A DNA stretch of 64,000 bases from Nematostella vectensis (lineage: Eukaryota > Cnidaria > Anthozoa > Actiniaria > Edwardsiidae): assembly GCF_932526225.1 (NCBI RefSeq), contig NC_064045.1, positions 8,126,138 to 8,190,137 of the forward strand, written 5' to 3'. The position numbers and the translations under genes are program-made. This document shows, piece by piece, positions 36,101-48,600 of the stretch (positions are counted from its first letter, which is position 1; each line of letters begins with the position of its first letter). The notes under the pieces were generated by a model, which did not search any database, had not been told where the DNA came from, and worked only from the letters and a program-made list of their open reading frames with translations.

Positions 36101-37736
36101 TCGTCGAAGAAAAGTTTAATTTACAGAATATTGCAGGGCGCAGCCAGTGGTGTGGCCAGGGGGCCCCATCTAGCAGCCAAAAATACAGTAAATGTAAGAG
36201 ATATTATCTAAAAATGCCTTGAAAGAGCCTTATGGGCCCCCTCCTGTTAAAAATCCTGGCTACGCCGCTTTATTAAATGGCAGTAAATTGCAAAAAGTGG
36301 TTATGCTATTATACCTTTGTGGTTAGTTTAGGCACTTTGTCAGCCTTAATCTTCAATTTGTTACCATCCAAGTCTAGCCTCATCAGATTCTCTAGCTTCA
36401 GAAGCACTCGTGGGATCTCAGATAACTTATTCCTGTACAAGTCAAGTGTCTTAACATTTGTGAGGTTTGCAAAAGATGCTGGTAATGACGACAACTGGTT
36501 ACTATCCAGACGAAGTTCGACTAGTGACGTCAAGTTACCAAAATTCTCTGGTAACTCTGTCAGATGGTTTTTGGAGAGCTGAAGAAACCACAGCTTGGAG
36601 AGATTACAGAAAGAATCTGGTAGCATCTCAATACGGTTCTGTCCCACATCTAGCCACTCCAGGTTCACTAGGTCACCAAAATCGTCTGGTAGGCAAACAA
36701 CCTGGTTTTCGTCAAGGTGAAGCTTTGTAAGGTTTGCCATCTGACTAAATGAATCAGGGAGGTGCGATAACCAGTTACCATTCTGGAATGCCCTGCGTTC
36801 AAGCTCATTAATAGTACTTCCCAAGTGTAAGGTTTTCAACTCCTTTAGCTCACCCATAGAATCTGGTAACTTGGTTATCCGATTTCCAGACAGATCAAGA
36901 CTGCTCAAAGTCTTGCCAGATATAGAGCCAAAATGATCCGGCAGAGCACTGTCACTCAACTCATTATCCGACAGGCACAAATTGATTATGTTTGGAAGAT
37001 CTCCAAACCAATCTGGTAGCCAGGTGATATTGTTATTATCTGCATAAAGGTGTTCCAGAAAACAAGCTGATTCAAATCTTTCAGGTAAATTTTCAATATG
37101 ATTACCAGTAATATCGAAGCTTTTGAGGCAGCACAAAAACCCAAAGGATTCTGGAAGTTTTTCAATGTTATTCTGGCTCAAATTCACAACCTCTAGTTTT
37201 CTCAAGTTCCCGAAATCTTCAGGCAACCTTTCAATATGGTTATCTCCAAGTTCTAGAACTTTTAAATTTTTCATGAGAGTAAAACTAACAGATAATTCAG
37301 ATAAATCGTTCTCGTCAATCCTTAGCTCCGTTAAAGAAGCTAATCCAGCGCCAAAATCATCCCTGAGCTTCTCAAGCTTGTTTCCAGTCAGATTCAATAC
37401 GCGAAGTTTTGAAAGTTTCCCCAAACTCTCCGGGAGTTCCTCCAGACTGTTCTCATTCAAATGAAGCTCCGTCAAATTCCCGAGGCGGGCAAACACATCG
37501 GGCAAGCTAGTTAGCAGATTCCCGGTTAAATACAGCTCTGTTAGGCTGGCCAAAGAGCCGAGATCGTCTGGTAGTCTCTGTAGATCGTTAAAATCGAGTT
37601 TAAGCGTCGTTATGTTCAGCGCGGCGACCTCAGGTACAAAGCCACGAGGGAGTTCTTGTAGATCCAGCGAAATGAGAGATAAACAGCCCCCGCCTTGATG
37701 CTTGTAATCTTCTATGCTCTCTTGGACCTTATCCAT
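33114..37736 (-). CDS. Cytosolic leucine-rich-repeat protein (Shoc2-like LRRs), 3 exons
   Basis: Exons: 37736-36315 (474 codons, phase 0), 35020-34786 (phase 1) and 33559-33114; 2103 nt, 700 aa. Splice sites are AAG|GTATAA and ACTG|GTAAGA donors with TTTAAG and TTACAG acceptors, all in phase. The first exon holds about 18 LRRs of 23 residues with the pattern L..L.L..N.L..LP..F, the SDS22/Shoc2-like cytoplasmic type. It has no signal peptide and begins MDKVQESIEDYKHQG. The second exon is acidic (GEEEEECEE). The third is Ser/Asp/Glu-rich with EDWDLEIEASYI and ends FDDVDD. The LRRs suggest a protein-binding scaffold. I do not recognise the C-terminal half, so I name no orthologue. Other annotations of exon 1's antisense frames would be shadows. 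Confidence 0.85.
33694..33781. mobile_element. CAGRGCCRTAGCA-family fragment
   Basis: Right-end fragment: CCCTTACTGGTCGTTTC, a TTTTTGAAAATATTGGGG block, then CCCCTGCTACGGCCCTG ending at about 33781. It lies inside LRR intron 2, just upstream of exon 3. The unit matches those at 59189-59523. Confidence 0.6.
34484..34785. repeat. Degenerate copies of the LRR exon 2 donor end
   Basis: The exon 2 end at 34786-34830 (plus-strand text CTTACCAGTATGCGACCTCCAGATAGAC...) has related copies downstream in the transcript: CTCCAAATAGACCACGCCTCATAACC at about 34729 and CCTTACCTGTATGCAGG at about 34599. CGACCTCCAAATAGACAGACAG lies at about 34468. Two of them carry a GTAAG donor on the minus strand. Confidence 0.55.
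35021..36314 (-). other. LRR intron 1
   Basis: AT-rich. A likely element remnant lies at about 36137-36270, from GGCGCAGCCAGTGGTGTGGC to CCTGGCTACGCCGC; it resembles the 41331 element. Nothing else defined. Confidence 0.45.
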
Positions 37737-38495
37737 CGCCTTGAAGTGTAGTGCTATGAATATTTTTTTTATCTAGCGGTCTGGAAAAGTAGTGTTTGAG
37801 GGGGGGAAATAAAAACAGACCCGCGATTGTCCACGCGCCTTTCGAGCGGTGAACCACTAGAAAGACCCAGGCCCCAGACCGGAGGTAAACACCGGACGAC
37901 ACCCCCCAGGGTACCCAAGATGGCAGAAAAACGGGAAGAGTTTCTAAACGAAAGTAGAGCTCTTATTCTTATTTTGTTATTTATTGCATTGGAAAATTCA
38001 GACCACGCTATTTTTAGCTGCACCAGGTTATTTTTAGAATTTTACAATTTGGATTTAACGAAAAGAGACGGCGACTTTCTTTTTTTGTGTGATTTTGACG
38101 CTCCTTGCACAAGCAGTAGAATGTTCCAGGTCTTTGAAATATCTCCGTATTTAAAAATTTGAATTTTGATACAGTAAAGACTGGAACTATCCTGCATGCC
38201 ATATCAAGAAAATTGAGCCAAAAACTGTCGTTTTTGCCAAACGCGGTCACTTCCATATAAGAAAACTAATATATTCCTTATTTGGAAAGCGTACCCCAGG
38301 GCTTCGTAAACTTTATGACTTGTAACCAGAAGAGAAAAACAGTTACTTTTTACCCCCGGCTTCGTAAACTTTATGACTTGTAACCAGAAGAGAAAAACAG
38401 TTACTGTGACCATCTTTACTTAGTTGAGAAGGTCCTCTTGAAAAGAAACTAAGTTTCCTCGGTACCAGACCCCCAAAGATTATTCTCCCCTCCCC

Positions 38496-38526
<31 letters not shown>

Positions 38527-39687
38527 AGAAAAAAAAGCCTGGGCCAGTAGGGCAGTAGGGGCTCTTATAATAAAATTTGAAAAAATCCAAAAATCCTGGG
38601 CCAGTAGGGGTTCTTATAATAAAATTTGAAAAAATCCAAAAATCTGAGAAATCTTCCAAGTGATAGGGAGGGTCAAGGGCCAACTGGTAAAAAAATAATT
38701 GAAATTGAAAAGAAATTGCTGGTCTACATCTATTTTGCATGCACCGGACTTTAGCGCCATCTGGCAAATTTCAATGGAATGCGATAACTCTCCGCACCTT
38801 CCCTTCTAACCAGTTTTTTCTCTAATTTTTTAAAATGTACAAGATCCTTAAACCACTCTGTTATCACAAAGGCGTAAAACATACAATTAAAACCCCGTGT
38901 TGATTTCTTTCCAGCACTTATGTATTACTGCTTGATCCTTGGCTGATGTAAGCTTTGTCTTCTTTGATAGTTTTACGAGGGTTTGTATTTTTAAAAGAAT
39001 ATTGTGCTAACGTTGAGTTTCGAGAAAGTTGTGAATCGGATTTAAGTAAGAACACGATATATTTAATGTATTTTTTTATTAATGTTTATGTTTTGGTATA
39101 ATGTCAGGACTCTACATGAGTTATGAGTTGTTTCGAGAGAAATCGATTTGAATGTTTACCACATAGTTATAGTAGCCATGGCCACTAAATGATTTTACGT
39201 ATTTGCTTGCTAAGAAAGGTTAAGTCAGGTAAAAATAGTTAAAAATTACGACATCGGAGGAGTGTTTGGAACATAGCACTTTTAAATATTTTCTTTTATC
39301 AATATAGCCATCAAACTTAACCAAATCTGGTTAGTTCCCCGCACTTTTGATTGAAGTCTAAAAACAATTTTGATTCGAATTTAAATATAGAGTAATAACT
39401 AACAATAACTAACTTATTAATTATTAACGGTTTTCATACCCAATCCAATAGGAATCAAGACTGAATAAAGCATGTGTTGAACTAAGCTGAACCCCTAACA
39501 AAAGAATTTTGTGACTTAACGAGCGATCGAGCGCCAATCTTTATACCACATATTGGTATGTCCCTAATTCCCCCCGACAGGTGTTACTCTACAGAAAAAA
39601 ACTCCTGAAATTCACTTACGGCTCACGGTTACCGCTATATTAACGTTTACTCACATCCCATATAACAAATATGACTTAGTGGCTGCA
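37737..39687. other. Divergent intergenic region between LRR and polycystin-like genes
   Basis: Should hold the promoters of both flanking genes. It contains a 48-bp direct repeat (38301 and 38359), a C-run of about 30 (about 38497-38526) and a 57-bp tandem duplication (38538-38645, CTTATAATAAAATTTGAAAA). An open stretch at 37919-38162 starts ATGGCAGAAAAACGGGAAGA, but it resembles nothing I know. Confidence 0.5.
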
Positions 39688-42600
39688 ATGGAATTGAAGA
39701 TATTGAGTTTGAGCTTTTGGATTTTCATTGCACATTCGGTAAGTAAGTTGGGATACTTTTTTTTGTTAAAATTAAGACAAAATCATTTTTTACTTAAAAG
39801 CGGTAGACAACACGAATATTTCGTTAACTGGATCTCCGCAACACATATTTCACACCTTAAAAAAACCTTTGTATACGTCTGCCTTATTCAAAGTATCAGT
39901 ATGTTTGGTGAATGTTATAGTTTACAGGCATAGAACTTGCGCTTTAAATTGCGGGGCCAATTGAACTGCGTTTTATATTTTAAGTCTTCAAAAATGGGAA
40001 TTACATTAATATTAGCCTGTACCTGAGCTCTGACGGAAAGTAAACGAATATTTGAACTGTGACAGAAGAAAAAAGCACACGAATATTTGAACTGTGATAG
40101 AAAAAAAAACGATTAAAAGACTCGTTGAAAGACTCTTCGTTAAAGGTTTTATTATTCCTTTTAATTTTATCCAAAGTGTCATTGAAGTTGTATGCATTTA
40201 CGTTTATAAAATTTACCGGCTAATTAAAATATCGCTTTCCTTTTTTCAGTGTTCAAAGACGATAGTCGATTTTATCGTTTTATATTTCATACACATCATT
40301 TAAAGTTTAAAACTGCTTAGAAACAGCGCTTAGTAGTTGTTGGCGAAAATTGAAAACAAGTCCAGAGTAAAGGAGTTTTGCTGTGTAGAACCATGTGGGC
40401 TAGGTGCTAGTAATGCATAGTCTGGACACTAGTGACATAACGACATAACAACATATTCGCGCGCACTCTTTTAAGGCCGACATAACGACATGGACATAAT
40501 GACATTAAAAAAAAACATGTTTATTCTCTTATGTCGTTATGTTCATGTCGTTATGTTGGGCTTATGCTAAAATGCCGAACCATTCACACTTGAACATATG
40601 AACACAATGGTGTACGCGCCTATGTCATTATGTCGTTATGTCACTAGTGTGCACCAGGCATAATACTTCGCCAATTTTGTCTCTTCTCTGTAGGTCATTC
40701 TAACGAAGGGTACCAGCCTCGTTGGCTTATGTTGATGCTGTTCAAAAAGAGCTTTGATTCAAAACAGTCTTTTTTGTCCTGTTAGGTTCTGGCATTTATT
40801 GGCTCAAAATAGTGCTCCTCATTCATGAATCAGCCGTTGATTAAAATGTTGTTTTGTTTTGTTTTTCAGAACGGACAGGGCTTGTCATGTAAGTAAACAC
40901 GCTAAATAAATATTCAGATTCCAGTGCCGTATCAGACCTCCAAATATTGGTCGGCGCACTTTTTCGAATTTTCGAAGATGTATCATAAAATCTTCCGCAG
41001 TAGCGGATCTAGGGGGGAGGGTTTAGGGGGTTTAACATCCCTCCTCCCCTTTGGTCTGCCAGAAAGCCATATGAAACAAAAAGAAATACCTCTTCCTCCC
41101 TTTGTCGCTGAGCCAAACCCCCCTTTAGCAAATAGCAACTCCCCTTTCCAAACAAAATAGTATACATCCGTACATGAATTTAATTGCAATTTCAGCAAAA
41201 TTTTGTAGTCAGAGAGGGTTAAAAATGTATCTAGGACATTATTTCTACGATAGCGAACGTGTTAGAGAAGTTTACAATGCGAACATCTGCGTCCCCTCAG
41301 CAATTTACCTTAGGAGATTTCACGTCCAGGTCCGTTGCCAGGGGGGGTTCGGACGAAACCCCCACCCGGCTTGAAGGTCAGCTCAGAGCAAACAAAAACA
41401 TATATAACGTTTGGCTGTATATACAGTGCACATCAATATGTCTTTAAAATCTTATGATATTTTTTTTTATTATCGCTATATGTTACTGCCTAATGTAATA
41501 AGGCGAGGAGAAGGGTATACCGGAAATTTGGTCCGCTCAAATGGAAAAACGAACCACCCCGCTTAAAATCCTGGCTACGGGCCTGACGTCGTAGTTTGGT
41601 GGAAAACGATTTTATCAGACAGAACGCATATTCACCTGCTTTTATTGAATCTTAAATCAAATTCCAAAGGCTGAAAACATACTATTGATGAGCAATAAAA
41701 ACAGATTTACACAAAAGATCAATAACCACTATATGATTTTCAGTCGCACAAAGTGATTCTTCATCTTTTTTTCTTTTCAGTGAAAAAAATATTTTGCTGT
41801 TATCTGAGCCTCGGCATGACATCTAGCATGTTCTTAGAATTTGGCGAAATCGTTAGACTGAATGTTCTTCCAAAAAAGTTTCTTATAAAAAAAGAAGAAC
41901 TCATGTTATTAGTTTCTTCTCGATTTGCTATTATGATACCCCGATTATGCAACACGGAGAAGTTGACTTTCCGATTACCAAACATCCTTACTCCCTCTGT
42001 GAGCATATATAGTCTCTGAGTATTCTTTCCTAGAAAAAGTGTTTTCCGTAGGACGCATATTGCTGAAAAAATCCTATATAATGGAGAGAAAGCTGTTGAT
42101 TTTGTAATTTTTAAAGGTATTGTTTTCATCGGTGTTATATTGTTTCACTATGACAATAAATGTTTGCGGAGTACTCGTCTATAGGCGATTAGAAAAACAA
42201 TGAAATCGATTTGAGAATTTTGATGCATCTTAAATCCGTGGCGAAAACCAGCAATTCTTCTTTACTGGCTAAGCTTCTTATGAAATAGCATAAATAATAG
42301 GTAATTCTTGTATTCCATATTAATCAGAGAAAAACAAAAAAAGTCGAAATAACAATGCCGGGTTTTGCCATACTCAAAGCCTATAGGCAACACCAAACTA
42401 ACTCTGTAAGAAACAACCTAAAAAATGTGCCCAACGATTACATAAATAGTATTCTATGAACATCCCAAAGAAATATTCAAACAAACCTCCCAAATAGCCT
42501 CGATTTTCTCCATACTTCGGACACCTGTTATAACATACTGTGCGTAAGGCAAAGTAGTTCTAGACAGAACTAGAAACCTGGTTGTTATCTTTATTATTGT

Positions 42601-45600
42601 ATTTCTTTTCTGTTCTTTTCATTTTAATCAGCGTGTGCGTGCTTCTTAATAAAGGGACATTTGCATATTGGAGAAAATATGAAAATATGTAAGATAGTGG
42701 TTTACAAATGAAATTTGTGTCATAAAGGAACTAATTTGTCGTGACAAAAAAAAAAAAAGAAACACAGAAAACCCAAAACAACTGACCCGATCTATACAAT
42801 TTCAATGCTGGAGTTAACGTACCGCGTATATTGCATTTTTCGCTCTGAATGTGATATGGACAGACTAAACTATTGTATTTTTTTGATGCATCAATGATCA
42901 TTAGATTGGATGATTGTTTTGGTTTTCCGAGCTTCGCGAGATGATGCTGTAATCAAGTTTCAGCACCTTTTTAACATGTGATATTTATGTGCCAGTTAAA
43001 GCCCCACCATGCGCCGATACCGGGGTGTATCTAAGCGTGATGACGTCATTGACAGATGGTCCGTTACACGAGTACCAGGCCCCACGGAGTTGCGCGTATT
43101 TCCGCCATACGCCTGGTATTGCTGGAGGCTATCAACACATAAACGTCTCCGCCATGGCTTGTAAAGGTTATTATTGTTGTTATATATTGTTGTTACAAAG
43201 GACAGAATAATTGATGCCTGACTTTTGAAACTGTAGCACGTACTGTTTATGGCGAAATCAAACAAATTTGTTATTGTATTTTATAAAATTAACCTTCCCA
43301 CACAATTTTTTTTAAATGGTGATTTGCATTTTCGTGTCTAAAAATCGCCTGAAAAATTGCGCGCAGTCGTGCCAAAAAATGTTGCATTTTTTAGCTGTAT
43401 TTTATTTGGAAACAAAAGCAATGGCTACAATTTCGGTAGCTGTTTGCACTGTCTGCTAAAAACTTAAAGACACCGAGCAGCTCCTACAGAGAAGTGGATC
43501 ACACAGAGTTCTTGACATGCAGATGTGATACCTTGAAGGCTTGCAACAGGCCATTGACAGCCATCAGTGCACCACTAAAAATTTCTAATTCGCCGACGAT
43601 GAGTGTCCAATTTTTAGTTCCACACATTCTTCATATGGGATCGTCTGGATAGAGCATGTCGCTATCAAAACTGTTCCAAGAAGCATCCCACCCCCACCCT
43701 GGGGGGAGAGGAGTTCTCCGATTGATCTGTTTTGAGCCGTGATACATGCAAATGTCAAGTCCTGGAGAGCCCCCGGTCGGACTGCAGACAAACGTGGCCA
43801 TGCAACTTCAAGGAGGCTCAAAAAGCTGTATCAGAAGCCCTCGGGGAACTCAGAGTCAACAGCAAGGCCTTCGATTGCTGGTTCGCAGCACAAGGGACTG
43901 GCAGCCATCTTGGAAGGCGCTAGCAAAACGAAGGCATCGCCAAGAAAGTTCAAAAGGGCCGTGAAAATGAGGAATCTGACATTTTCCTTTGGACATCAAA
44001 GCTTTAAGAAATTCATTATCTTATGTATTCTACTGTTTGAAGTAAAGACAAGACCAAATACGCGCTAAAGTGTGGTTGATTTAGCTGTTATTTTACACGT
44101 CAGTCAACAGTGTCAAAGAAAAGAAATTCGTCGAAGCACGTGATTTTTAGCGCCGTTTACGTCACGCGACACTCAATATTTAGAATTGCTGTAAGTATCG
44201 AGCGAGGGACTCTAGTTTTCTATGTGTAAAAAGGATGGCAGTAGCGGATCTAGGGGGAGAGTTTAGGGGGTTTAACCCCCTTTTTGGGCTACCAGAAAGC
44301 CATAAGTAACAAAAAATTACCCCCTCCCCCTTTGTCACTGAGCCAACCCCCCCCCCCCTTTAGCGAAAACCTAGATCCGCCCCTGGATGGTGAATTCAAA
44401 TAAAACACTTTGTTCTGTAATATATTGTATTGCTTTTTTGTAAGCCTATAAAAGTCATACATCAATTATTCTGTCCAGTATACTATGTGGAATTACTTAG
44501 AATGTCGACACAACTGTGTTCGCCATTGGCCTTACATCCTCTTATCTTTTTTTACTTATTTCATTAAAATGTAAAATCAAGCTTCTTCTGCTGTTGGAAT
44601 ATTTTTATATGCTCATTTTATTTTTGATGGTGTCGATATAGTTTTTGCTTCAACCTTATGTTGCTACCGTCTCTGTAGCGTTGTTCTGCTGTTCTTGCTA
44701 AGTTTTTATCCTTGTGTTATTGGTCGCTATTGCGGGTTTTATTATTGCTGTTGCTTTTTTTGCCAAAATGTTGTTGTTTTCGTGTCTCTGTCTTTTCTGT
44801 TACTTTTTGGTTTTGTTGTTGTTTCTGTTATGCTGCTGCTGTTGTTGTTGTTGCTGCCAATTTTGTAAGAGGTGATGTCCGTTTACTAAGTCTTTCCACC
44901 ACATGCTTTTTATATCTTGATGATTTATATTCTTTGCTTCCAACTTGGGCTTTCGTGTGATACACGTTAATTTCAAACAGCGTTTTGCGTGCAGCGTTTA
45001 ATACCCGGGCTACCTGTGTTAGGAGTATATTATAGGATGTTCTTTCGTTGTTAAGCAGATGATCGAGACATGTAATAAACAGCTGTGTTTACAAATGATA
45101 TACTGCGTTCTAAATAATTGAATCTTTTTGTAAACCACAAAGCATCGACAATCTTTCTGAGGAGAGGTGCCATAAATGTGCCAAATTATAATAGGGTTGG
45201 AGTTCAAGAAATTCATTAAAATATATAAACGTTTTGACCATTGACAAGTTCTATGTTTGGTGTGGTGCCAGATGGAGTTGCCCAGGCCGGATGCAGCAAC
45301 CTCTTATCTTCGGCAACAGAGATGTCAAACTACAGCGTGGAGATCAGAAAAGCACGTGAAGATTCACTCTACTTGGCGATAGATCTCAAAGAGTAAGTAT
45401 GGGCTCACCACCATTAAACGGGGGCGGATCTAGGCCAAGTCGACCCCACTCCCCCTATTTTAAGATATTTGGCTCAAAAATATTAACAAGAAAATATAAG
45501 GAAATCCAAGGAAAGAACAACCCCCCTTTCCTTAAGCCCTTGCTTCGGCCCCACCTTTTTTTGGATCTCCAGGATACGCCCCTGATTAACATCTAAGCAT

Positions 45601-48600
45601 GGCTACAGCCTCTGCCAGCCGCCATTTTGTCATCATAACAAAATACCAAGTGCGAAAAAGCATCCATTTCCATCGGCTTATTAAAGGAAGCCAATGCGAT
45701 ATTTTGTTTGGATTTGCTAAATAAAGTATAAAACTTTGTTTTTAGATGTTTTTTTTTTTTTTGCAAAAATGCACCTTATGTGCCTCCCAATGTTAAATGA
45801 AAACAATAACAAATGTATGGCTGACAACGGCACTATAGGTTGCTTGGTAATGTTGCAACTTTTGAACATTTCGGTAAAACAAGATTATCCTTGGTATAAC
45901 TGAGTAAAATTCTCGTTAATTTTTATGCATTCTAGGGCAAAGCATATTGTCATGATAGTGCTTTCACAGAGGAATAAATCCTCGTCTCTATCGCTGGAGT
46001 TCTCTTACAATGGCGTCAACTGGCTTCAAATGCAGGAACAAGGCTCCTTTAAGGTAATGTGAATATCATAGTTACTCCCTCACGCCTTTCTTAGATAACG
46101 TGAATATCGTAGTTACCCCCAAACGCCTTTCTTAGATAACGTGAATATCGTAGTTACTCCCAAACGCCTTTCTTAGATAACGTGAATATCGTAGTTACTC
46201 TCTCACGCCTTTTTTAGATAACGTTAACATCACAGTCACTTCCTCACGCCTTTCTTAGATAACGTGATAATATCGTAGTCACTTCCTCACGCCTTTCTTA
46301 GATAACGTGATAATATCGTAGTCACTTCCTCACGCCTTTCTTAGATAACGTGATAATATCGTAGTCACTTCCTCACGCCTTTCTTAGATAACGTGATAAT
46401 ATCGTAGTCACTTCCTCACGCCTTTCTTAGATAACGTGAATATCATAGTTACTCCCTTATGCCTTTCTCGAATAGGAGCTTGAAAAAGTCGACGTCTATA
46501 TATGACTAGAATATGACTTAAATATTTAAGAGTTTCTTATATATGCAGTATTCAACTTTGTGTTTAGTGCCAGGTGTTAAGCTTCCCAAAATGACGTTTT
46601 TTTTGTTTTTTTTTCCTCTTGCAAATTATGATAATTCTCCACCTTATGGCGTTTTTGAAATTTAAAATATATGCGCCAATTTTTTAAATAAGGTTAATAC
46701 GATTCCCAATATAAAGACATTTCATTTTTCATTTCATTTTTATATAAGCTATCTTGATATGAATAAACGGCGCAAACGTAGCCACTAGACGCCTCTATCT
46801 CGAATAGACGCGGCAAATATTTGTTAATACTTAAACACTAAGAAATTTATAGACGTTGGTCTCAAATAGACGCGGCAAATATTATAGTTAAATATTAATA
46901 AGCATCGCCATAAGTAAGTCAAGAACTAAATTAAGCCCACGCATGTTTTTGTTACAGATTGTTCCAGTTTTGATGATTGAAGCACATTCAAATTCCACTT
47001 TTATTGCCCCAAAATCTAAAATTCGAGAAAATAAAGTGACCTGGTTTTTTTTATCAAGAAATCAAAAAATACATTCAACGCTTGTTACAAGGTAAACCTC
47101 GCTTTCATGCAAAACAAGAACAATCGCTTAGAAAAGTGGAAAGGAAACGCCCCGCCCCCACCCCCCCCCCCCCCCCCCCCCCTGCGCCGCCCCTAATACT
47201 CTAGCTAGAGCTGGTGATCATTGCAAAGTTCTCTTCGCGAGAAAGCTCTTTGCGACTGGTAATACCCGGCATGCTCTCGTGTCTCTACGTACCTAATGGT
47301 GGCATTTTGACGTCACAGGAAATCATCTTGAGCTCATCGAGTCCATATTACATTACAACACGGTTATTCCACGCGAGGCATGTCCGAGTCGAGTTCGATA
47401 AGACCGCTGACCGCTGCAATGGGCCTTATGCTGACCCTTACTTCACAGTCAGCGTGTATTATAACAGCAACCCAGGTAACGCAATCACACGTGAAGCAGC
47501 AACAAGTAACGCAATCAAACGTGACACAGCCACAAGTAACGCAATCACACGTGAAGCAGCCACAAGTAACGCAATCAAACGTGACACAGCCACAAGTAAC
47601 GCAATCACACGCGAAGCAGCCACAAGTAACGCAGTCAAACGTAACACAGCCACAAGTAACGCAATCAAACGTGACACAGCCACAAGTAACACAATCACAC
47701 GTGAAGCAGCCACAAGTAACGCAATCAAACGTGACACAGTCACAAGTAACGCAATCACATGTGAAGCAGCCACAAGTAACGCAATCAAACGTAACACAGC
47801 CACAAGTAACGCAATCACATGTGAAGCAGCCACAAGTAACGCAATCAAACGTGACACAGCCACAAGTAACACAATCACACGTGAAGCAGCCACAAGTAAC
47901 GCAATCAAACGTGACACAGCCACAAGTAACACAATCACACGTGAAGCAGCCACAAGTAACGCAATCAAACGTGACACAGTCACAAGTAACGCAATCACAC
48001 GTAATGCAGCCACAAGTAACGCAATCACACGTAATGCACAAACAAGGAAACTTACTTCACAGTCAGCGTGTATTATTACAGCAACCCAGGTAACGCAATC
48101 ACACGTGAAGCAGCCACAAGTAACGCAATCAAACGTGACACAGCCACAAGCCACAAGTAACGCAATCACACGTGAAGCAGCCACAAGTAACGCAGTCAAA
48201 CGTGACACAGCCACAAGTAACGCAATCACACGTAATGTAGCCACAAGTAACGCAATCACACGTAATGCACAAACAAGGAAACGCAATTACACGTGACAGA
48301 TCTACAAATAACGCAATCACACGTGACGCAAGAAAACCAGTGACACGCAATCACGTATAACGCAATCTATTACGCCACAAAAGTCGAGCTGCGCACCTGA
48401 TGCCTTTAATATTTTATTGCAAGAGACATAATCAACTTCAAAAGCCGAAACATCGCGTATGGTACACGGATTGCTGGTTCTGTTATTTGAAATTGACGCA
48501 TACACTTATTTCGTATTCGGAGAATCCATGTGTTGTAACCCGCAATGCTTCACGGGTATCAAATAGACAAATAAATAAGCGTAAATAGAAACTAAAATTT

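Larger units (their letters stand above)
45272..47475 (+). other. F5/8 type C (discoidin)-like domain, exons 3-6
   Basis: Residues about 24-195 read LYLAIDLKEAKHIVMIVLSQ, then SLEFSYNGVNWLQM and later ARHVRVEFDKTADRCNGPYA. This matches the F5/8C order: W-L-x-I-D-L-G, I-x-x-I, Y-x-V-x-Y-S-x-D-G-x-x-W and A-R-Y-I-R-I. Such domains bind lipid or glycan head groups outside the cell. Confidence 0.6.

Noticed and set aside
37827-38162. 111-codon frame next to the LRR promoter (MAEKREEFLNESRAL...)
   Set aside because: No recognisable domain and no supporting splice structure; may be chance or an unrecognised small gene, so not called.
43732-44068. Overlapping GC-rich frames that might be a transposon-protein fragment
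   Set aside because: No family motif could be identified and three frames are open at once.
47364-48296. 360-codon and other frames across the 30-bp repeat
   Set aside because: Only the part up to 47475 is exon. The remainder is intronic minisatellite, and exon 7 continues in phase at 48806.
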